A stretch of 26,357 bases of DNA from UBA3792 sp964426415 (lineage in GTDB: Bacteria > Bacillota > Clostridia > Christensenellales > CAG-138), in the NCBI GenBank assembly GCA_964426415.1, contig CAYRQM010000025.1, positions 1 to 26,357 of the forward strand, read 5' to 3'. Below the pieces are notes generated by a model. That model did not search any database. It worked only from the letters and a program-made list of their open reading frames with translations, and had not been told where the DNA came from. The position numbers and the translations under genes are program-made. The number at the start of each line of letters is the position of its first letter. Position 1 is the first letter of the stretch. Of the stretch, positions 22,015 to 26,357 are shown one piece after another.

Positions 22015-23061
22015 TTATACGTATTTTTCGTCAAACAGCTTGCGCAGCTTTTCGCTCTCGCGCAGTACATTCAGGGTGATTTCGGCGTGGTTCTTGGTGT
22101 AGCCGTTGCCGATAATCATGTTGACGTCCTTGCCGCATCCTTCCGCGCCCAGCGCCGCCTTGGTAAAGCTCGTCGCCATGGAGAAGAAGTACACCGTGCC
22201 GTCGTCGCGGACGGGCAGGATCGCGCTCATCTCGCAGCTTTCGATGTTGACACAGCAGATGGACAGGTCGTATTCCTTGCCGTTGTTGGCTTCCAATGCC
22301 TTTTCCAGCACCTCGACGGGCTTGGTGCAGTCTGCGACGATGACCTTGTGGTAGACCCCAAGCTCCATCAGCGCCGGCACTTGCTTCGGGTTGCGGACGA
22401 CGCCCACGACCAAGCCGTTCTTGCCGACCTTCTTCATGGCTTCGTAGCCGCAAAGCACGCCGCTTTTGCCGTTGGCGCCCAAAATCAGCACGGAATCGCC
22501 TTCCTTGGGGAGCTTGCGCGCTTGTGCGGGCGCACCCGCGACGTCCAGCGCCGCCAGCGCCAGCGCTTCGCTCATGTCGTCGGGCAGCTTGGCATAGATG
22601 GCGCTTTCAAACAGCACCGCCTGCCCCTCGATGTCCACGCGGTCGATGTCCTTGTGGATTGCCTTGATGCGGTCAATCTTGAGCGGCGTCAGCGACAGCG
22701 AAACCAGCGATGCAATCTTGTCGCCCACCTTCAGCCCGCAGGTGTTCAAAAGATCGTCGCCGATGTAGGCGACCTTGCCGATGAACATGCCGCCGCTGCC
22801 CGTCACGGGATTCTGCTGCTTGCCGCGCTCTGCCACGATGCCAAGAATCATGTCGCCAATCTTTTGCTCGTCGCCGCCGCACGCATCTTCGATTTGGGTG
22901 AAGGAGGCGGAGTCGATGTTGAGGGAGATGACGTCGCAGATGATTTCGTTGCTGTACCGCTTGGTCATATCGTTGTCAATGCGATACGCCGCTTGGGTGA
23001 GAACGCCCTTCGGCTCGATGACGCGATGGGTGCCGTATTTGTTGCCTTTCAGTTGGGTCAT
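22015..23061 (-). CDS. kdd: L-erythro-3,5-diaminohexanoate dehydrogenase
   Basis: A 348-residue NAD(P)-dependent dehydrogenase that oxidatively deaminates 3,5-diaminohexanoate to 5-amino-3-oxohexanoate, releasing ammonia. The N-terminus 'GNKYGTHRVIEPKGVLTQAA' is distinctive of Kdd, and the nucleotide-binding segment 'VLILGANGKSG' spans 191-201. AAAGGAG lies about 12 bases before the ATG, a slightly long spacing. Its neighbours kce (42 bases upstream) and kamA fix its place in the lysine pathway. Confidence 0.95.
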   Translation of the reverse strand: MTQLKGNKYGTHRVIEPKGVLTQAAYRIDNDMTKRYSNEIICDVISLNIDSASFTQIEDACGGDEQKIGDMILGIVAERGKQQNPVTGSGGMFIGKVAYIGDDLLNTCGLKVGDKIASLVSLSLTPLKIDRIKAIHKDIDRVDIEGQAVLFESAIYAKLPDDMSEALALAALDVAGAPAQARKLPKEGDSVLILGANGKSGVLCGYEAMKKVGKNGLVVGVVRNPKQVPALMELGVYHKVIVADCTKPVEVLEKALEANNGKEYDLSICCVNIESCEMSAILPVRDDGTVYFFSMATSFTKAALGAEGCGKDVNMIIGNGYTKNHAEITLNVLRESEKLRKLFDEKYV

Positions 23062-23103
23062 GGTGTGTTTGCTCCTTTATGTTATGCTAAAATTTGTGGG
23101 TGG

Positions 23104-23934
23104 TTACGCCTTGCGCGGCGCAAGATGCAGGATGGTGCGCGCCTCTTGGGAGGAGGCGATTTCGCGTCCCAGCTCGGCGGCAAGCCGCACGACCTTTTCG
23201 ACCAGCGCGGCGTTGCTCTTTGCCTTGACGCCCCGCGACAGGTAAAGATTGTCCTCGAACCCGACGCGCACATGGCCGCCCATGGCGATGGCGGCGGCGG
23301 CAAGCGGGAATTCGCTTTTGCCGATGCCCGTGACCGTCCAAGTGGCGTCCATGGGGATGCTTGACGCAAGCCAGACGAGATCGGGAATGGTGCCGGGCGT
23401 GCAGCCGGGTACGCCCAGCGCAAAATTGAAATGCAGATGCTCGTTTGGCACTTCGCCCTTGGCGGCAAGCCGCAGCGCTGTGTCCACATGGCCGCGCTCA
23501 AAGCACTCGAATTCGGGCTTGATGTGGTTTTCTTGGAAGCGCTTGCCAAAGATGCGCAGCATGGGAATGGAGTTTTCGAAGGTGTCGTCGCCAAAGTTGC
23601 AGGTGCCGCAGTCCAGCGTGGCAATTTCGGGACAAAGCTCCGTGGGCTGCAAGCGTTCCTCCGCCGTCATGCCCACCGCGCCGCCCGTGGAGGGCAGCAC
23701 AATCACGTCGGGACACGCCGCGTGGATGGCGTCCATGCAGACGCGAAACCGTTCCCGATCCTGCGTCGGCGTGCCGTCGTCCCAACGAACGTGCAGATGG
23801 ATGATGGCGGCGCCTGCTGCGTGGGCAAGCGTGGCTTCGCGCACAATCTCCTCCACCGTGTAGGGGACGGCGGGATTTTGCGCCTTGGTGACCTCGGCGC
23901 CGCAGATGGCGGCGGTGATGATGAGCTTTTCCAT
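23104..23934 (-). CDS. kce: 3-keto-5-aminohexanoate cleavage enzyme
   Basis: A 276-residue zinc enzyme of the BKACE family that condenses 5-amino-3-oxohexanoate with acetyl-CoA to give 3-aminobutyryl-CoA and acetoacetate. Metal ligands H46 and H48 ('IHLHVRW'), active-site E14 ('GAEVTK'), S82 ('PSTGG') and the R223/E227/D228 block ('HVRVGFEDNL') correspond to the characterised enzyme. The start at 23934 shares one base with the kal stop (TAATG) and has GGGGGA upstream. A much longer open frame reaching 24423 reads through kal out of frame and is not the gene. Confidence 0.96.
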   Translation of the reverse strand: MEKLIITAAICGAEVTKAQNPAVPYTVEEIVREATLAHAAGAAIIHLHVRWDDGTPTQDRERFRVCMDAIHAACPDVIVLPSTGGAVGMTAEERLQPTELCPEIATLDCGTCNFGDDTFENSIPMLRIFGKRFQENHIKPEFECFERGHVDTALRLAAKGEVPNEHLHFNFALGVPGCTPGTIPDLVWLASSIPMDATWTVTGIGKSEFPLAAAAIAMGGHVRVGFEDNLYLSRGVKAKSNAALVEKVVRLAAELGREIASSQEARTILHLAPRKA

Positions 23935-24320
23935 TAGTTGTTCCCCCGCTGCTTTGCCTTGGGCACGACACAGGTGCCGGAGGCGCGGCAAACCACGATG
24001 GGCGTTTCCAGCACATCGCAGGCGGAATCGTTCACGTCGGGACGCGGCACGATGACCTTGCGCGCCTCGAACGTCATTTTGCGGGACGAATTGCCCACGG
24101 CGACGATCTCGCCCACCGCTTCGATGAAGTCGCCCGCATAGACGGGCGCCAAAAATTCGACCATGTCGTACGCCTTGAACAGCCCTTCGTCGCCGTCGTG
24201 GCGAATGAGCAGCTCGGTTGCCACGTCGCCAAACAGCTGCAGCATCCGTGCGCCGTCCACCAAATTGCCGCCGTAGTGCGCATCGTGCGCGCTCATGCGC
24301 ACGCGGATCAAAGATTGCAT
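23934..24320 (-). CDS. kal: 3-aminobutyryl-CoA ammonia-lyase
   Basis: A 128-residue hotdog-fold enzyme that removes ammonia from 3-aminobutyryl-CoA to give crotonyl-CoA. The start region 'IRVRMSAHDAHYGGNLVDGA' and 'VEFLAPVYAGDFIEA' are characteristic. The ATG at 24320 is preferred: GGAGGAAG is positioned 7-8 bases before it, whereas the upstream TTG at 24335 would place that site inside the gene. It is the first gene of the operon, behind a long leader with a lysine riboswitch, and overlaps kce by one base. Confidence 0.94.
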   Translation of the reverse strand: MQSLIRVRMSAHDAHYGGNLVDGARMLQLFGDVATELLIRHDGDEGLFKAYDMVEFLAPVYAGDFIEAVGEIVAVGNSSRKMTFEARKVIVPRPDVNDSACDVLETPIVVCRASGTCVVPKAKQRGNN

Positions 24321-24367
24321 TGTGTCTTCCTCCAATCATGTAGTGGCTGCCCCAAGGCAGCAAGTCG

Positions 24368-24415
24368 GGCGTCCCAAAAGAAAGAACGCCATTGACCCAA
24401 AGAGCCAATAGCGCT
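24368..24415 (-). terminator. Riboswitch expression platform: terminator and competing antiterminator
   Basis: On the minus strand AGCGCTATTG (24415-24406) can pair with CAATGGCGTT (24394-24385), followed by CTTTCTTTT, making a terminator. The left arm includes the 3' strand of riboswitch helix P1. The right arm overlaps GGCGTTC (24390-24384), which can instead pair with GGGACGCC (24375-24368). The two structures exclude each other. A third hairpin, GCTGCC-TTGG-GGCAGC (24361-24346), lies ahead of the kal ribosome binding site. Confidence 0.7.
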
Positions 24416-24571
24416 TCATCCAAAGGACGACAGTCGCCGACCGCTGAGGTCGAGCGCCCAAGTCACGCGACGGTGCGTTCGCGCACTTTCGGCGACAGAC
24501 CCATTTCCCCTAAACCTTGCAGCGCCCCTGCTTGCCATTTTATGGGTACCCGATCCGTCGCGCCTCTATCG
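24406..24571 (-). ncRNA. Lysine riboswitch (L-box) aptamer
   Basis: The 166-base minus-strand element carries the conserved lysine aptamer landmarks: GATAGAGG followed by GCG, GTCGCCGAAA, and GACTGTC before the last helix. Five helices can be drawn: P1 CGATAG with CTATTG, P2 GCGACGGA with TCTGTCGC, P3 from AAGT...CGCG to CGCG..ACTT, P4 CGACC with GGTCG, and P5 TCGTCC with GGATGA. It lies between a consensus promoter and the first lysine-degradation gene. Identification rests on motif and helix matching by eye; a covariance-model search was not possible. Its likely role is to let lysine control the catabolic operon. Confidence 0.9.
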
Positions 24572-24592
24572 TTGCAATATTTCTTCTGTTAT

Positions 24593-24622
24593 ATTATACC
24601 GAAACGGGGAAAGCCCTGTCAA
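24593..24622 (-). promoter_or_regulatory. Promoter of the lysine fermentation operon
   Basis: Perfect TTGACA (24617-24622) and TATAAT (24593-24598) on the minus strand are 18 bases apart. The predicted transcript has a leader of about 265 bases, which carries the riboswitch. The promoter begins only 18 bases after the mgtE stop codon, and no mgtE terminator is evident, so some read-through into the leader is possible. Confidence 0.88.
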
Positions 24623-24639
24623 GCACTTTCGCCGAAATC

Positions 24640-26040
24640 TTACAGCAGCGGCGCTGCAATGAGCGATGCCAGCCCAAACAGCAGCAGCAGCGACGTCACA
24701 TCCACCAGCGTGGTGATGAGCGGGCCTGCCATGACGGCAGGGTCGAAGCCAATCTTCTTGGCAAGAATCGGCAGCGAACAGCCAATGAGCTTTGCCACGA
24801 ACACGGTGCAGACGATTGCCAAGCTGATGGCGATGCCGCTGAACAGGTAGGCGGTGTATTCCGCGCCCGCGTATTGATAGACCAGCACGTTGACGAGAAG
24901 CATTTTGCCGAAATTCAGCACCGCCAGCGCCACGCCACACAGCAGCGCGACGCGAATCTCTTTCCAAAGGACATGGAACACGTCGCGGAACGTAATCTCG
25001 CCCAAGGACAGCCCGCGGATGATGGTGACAGACGCTTGGCTGCCCGAATTGCCGCCCGTGCCCATCAGCATGGGAATGCACGCCAGCAGCATTGCGCCCA
25101 CGATGGGCCCAAACCGCACATCCAGTTGGTCTTCGTAATGCTTGATGATCAGCTCGGTAAACGTCGCCGCCACCATCAAAATGGCAAGCCACGGAATGCG
25201 GTGCCAAAACAGCGCGAACGTGCCCGTCTTGAGGTACGGCTTGTCGGACGGCGTGATGGCAGCCATCTTTTCGATGTCCTCCGTCGCCTCCTCCTGCAAG
25301 ACGTCAATGGCGTCGTCTACGGTGACGATGCCCACCAAACGGTTTTCGCCGTCCACCACGGGCAGCGCAATCAGGTCGTACTTGGAAAGGGACTGCGCCA
25401 CGGATTCTTGGTCGTCCAGCGTGGTGCAGGACAGGACGTTTTGCTCGGCAAGCTCGCCGATGGTGACGTCGGGCTGCGCCAAAATGAGCTTGCGAATGGT
25501 CACATAGCCGTACAGCGTGCGGTCGGCGCGGGTGACGTAGCAGACGTTGATGGTTTCTTTGTCGACGCCCGTGCGGCGAATCGTCTTGATGGCGTCCTCC
25601 ACCGTCAAATTGGGGCGCAGCTCTACGAATTCGGTGGTCATGATGCTGCCCGCGCAGTCGTCCGGATATTGCAGCAGCTCGTTGATGAGCTTGCGCGTGT
25701 CGGGATCGGCTTGCTTGAGAATCCGCTTGACCACGTTGGCAGGCATTTCTTCGACCAAGTCTACCGCGTCGTCGATGTACAGCTCGTCGATGACCTCTTT
25801 CAGCTCGTTGTCGGAAAAGCCCTTGATGAGCAGCTCCTGCGCGTCGGACTCCATCTCGACGAAGGTTTCCGCCGCCAGCTCCTTGGGGAGCAGCCGAAAT
25901 AGGCGCGGCAGGATTTCTTGCTGTAGATCTCCGAACAGCGCGGCAATGTCCGCCGCGTTCATCGTGCTGAGGATGTCGCGCAGCGTTTTATATCTCTTGG
26001 ATTCTACCAGAGTGTTGATTGCTGATACCAAATTTGACAA
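24640..26040 (-). CDS. mgtE: Magnesium transporter MgtE
   Basis: A 466-residue Mg2+ channel, full length for the family. Residues 1-130 form the cytoplasmic MgtE N domain. Residues 131-250 form tandem CBS domains ('GSIMTTEFVELRPNLTVEDA' and 'VLSCTTLDDQESVAQSL'), which sense Mg2+. From about 282 there are five membrane helices, with the signature 'MGTGGNSGSQAS' (326-337) and an Asp near 447 in the last helix region at the pore-Asp position. The start is the TTG at 26040, supported by AGGAGG 8 bases upstream; no ATG fits. The 175-base leader contains a short ORF and no recognisable M-box. Confidence 0.95.
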   Translation of the reverse strand: MSNLVSAINTLVESKRYKTLRDILSTMNAADIAALFGDLQQEILPRLFRLLPKELAAETFVEMESDAQELLIKGFSDNELKEVIDELYIDDAVDLVEEMPANVVKRILKQADPDTRKLINELLQYPDDCAGSIMTTEFVELRPNLTVEDAIKTIRRTGVDKETINVCYVTRADRTLYGYVTIRKLILAQPDVTIGELAEQNVLSCTTLDDQESVAQSLSKYDLIALPVVDGENRLVGIVTVDDAIDVLQEEATEDIEKMAAITPSDKPYLKTGTFALFWHRIPWLAILMVAATFTELIIKHYEDQLDVRFGPIVGAMLLACIPMLMGTGGNSGSQASVTIIRGLSLGEITFRDVFHVLWKEIRVALLCGVALAVLNFGKMLLVNVLVYQYAGAEYTAYLFSGIAISLAIVCTVFVAKLIGCSLPILAKKIGFDPAVMAGPLITTLVDVTSLLLLFGLASLIAAPLL

Positions 26041-26083
26041 TGTGTCTTCCTCCTATTTTCGCTTTGAAGAAGACCCACTTTGA

Positions 26084-26173
26084 CTATCTGCCGCGGTGCG
26101 CACAACGAGAACGCACGCACGACACGCTGCCTATAAGCGGGCCGGTCGGTGCAGAACTACTGCCTGCGTCCAT
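26084..26173 (-). CDS. Candidate 29-codon upstream ORF in the mgtE leader
   Basis: An ATG at 26173 follows GAGAGGTG with a 6-base spacing and opens a 29-codon frame (starting MDAGSSSAPTGPLIG, ending CAHRGR) that stops with TAG at 26084, 43 bases before the mgtE TTG. It lies fully inside the predicted transcript, beginning about 42 bases after the expected transcription start. It resembles no protein I recognise. It could be a regulatory leader peptide, by analogy with short ORFs in other Mg2+ transporter leaders, or a chance frame. Confidence 0.45.
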   Translation of the reverse strand: MDAGSSSAPTGPLIGSVSCVRSRCAHRGR

Positions 26174-26221
26174 CGTTGTCACCTCTCAAAAATGAATTGG
26201 GATCGCTCCCTTGACAGAAAT

Positions 26222-26250
26222 ATTTTACTCTTATGCTGCCCAATTGTCAA
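26222..26250 (-). promoter_or_regulatory. mgtE promoter
   Basis: TTGACA (26245-26250) and TAAAAT (26222-26227) on the minus strand with a 17-base spacer. Transcription would start near 26215, giving a leader of about 175 bases before the TTG start. Upstream bases 26251-26357 contain no supported gene. Confidence 0.85.
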
Positions 26251-26357
26251 CGAAAAACGCACGCCGGACCGTGTCAAGTTGTTCCGGGTGAATTAGGAGC
26301 ATAAGGCGTCGGGAACGGCGGAAAGGGTTTTCAGGAGAAGATAGCGACCGTTGACCT

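Noticed and set aside
24321..24335. Upstream TTG start for kal
   Set aside because: It would place the GGAGGA ribosome binding site inside the coding region; the ATG at 24320 is correctly spaced from it.
23935..24423. N-terminal extension of kce through the kal region
   Set aside because: Out-of-frame reading of kal and of the riboswitch leader; the start at 23934 gives the normal BKACE length with E14, H46 and H48 at expected positions.
26041..26215. M-box (ykoK) magnesium riboswitch before mgtE
   Set aside because: The expected conserved M-box blocks could not be found by eye; a covariance search would be needed to be sure.

Overview
The window reads as a chromosomal segment of an anaerobic, fairly GC-rich member of the Bacillota (class Clostridia). 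The main evidence is an L-lysine fermentation operon, a butyrate-pathway thl-crt-hbd module, strong AGGAGG-type ribosome binding sites, consensus sigma-A promoters, a YtrA-type GntR/ABC operon, a PP2C/FHA pair and an M32 carboxypeptidase. The genus cannot be fixed from sequence alone; gut lysine-to-butyrate fermenters are a reasonable comparison. No tRNA, rRNA, CRISPR array, transposase or phage gene was seen.

Layout. (a) 1-3950, plus strand, visibly less GC-rich than the rest: two tandem paralogous YbjN-like proteins, a CASTOR/POLLUX-type ion channel with cytoplasmic RCK domains, and a small protein that looks like a free-standing tRNA-binding arm of seryl-tRNA synthetase. (b) 4036-7147, minus: an operon of PP2C phosphatase, zinc-ribbon/FHA-like protein and M32 carboxypeptidase. 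(c) 7197-10471, minus: GntR regulator, ABC ATPase and large ABC permease, joined by ATGA overlaps. (d) 10528-13111, plus: a PqqD-like protein, an S24/S26-type peptidase and an ABC exporter. This looks like a minimal peptide-processing and export cassette with no visible maturase or precursor. (e) 13115-15196: NUDIX hydrolase and rpsU on the minus strand, divergent from a thymidine kinase fused in frame to a zinc-ribbon/DUF-like domain. (f) 15197-15513: gene-free, repeat-rich spacer. (g) 15514-24622, minus: one nine-gene operon, kal-kce-kdd-kamA-kamD-kamE-thl-crt-hbd, led by a lysine riboswitch. (h) 24640-26250, minus: mgtE magnesium channel behind a leader that holds a 29-codon upstream ORF. 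Bases 26251-26357 show no gene.

The lysine operon covers most of the 3,5-diaminohexanoate pathway: lysine to beta-lysine (KamA), to 3,5-diaminohexanoate (KamDE), to 5-amino-3-oxohexanoate (Kdd), then cleavage with acetyl-CoA to 3-aminobutyryl-CoA and acetoacetate (Kce), and deamination to crotonyl-CoA (Kal). Thl, Crt and Hbd interconvert acetyl-CoA and crotonyl-CoA. A CoA-transferase for acetoacetate and butyryl-CoA dehydrogenase/Etf are not in the window. The riboswitch's 3' P1 strand is also half of a terminator stem, which predicts that lysine switches the operon on.

The most interesting items are the lysine-ON riboswitch architecture, the stand-alone SerRS arm, the thymidine kinase fusion that one base in an A5 run would split into two genes, the PqqD/S24/ABC cassette and the mgtE upstream ORF.
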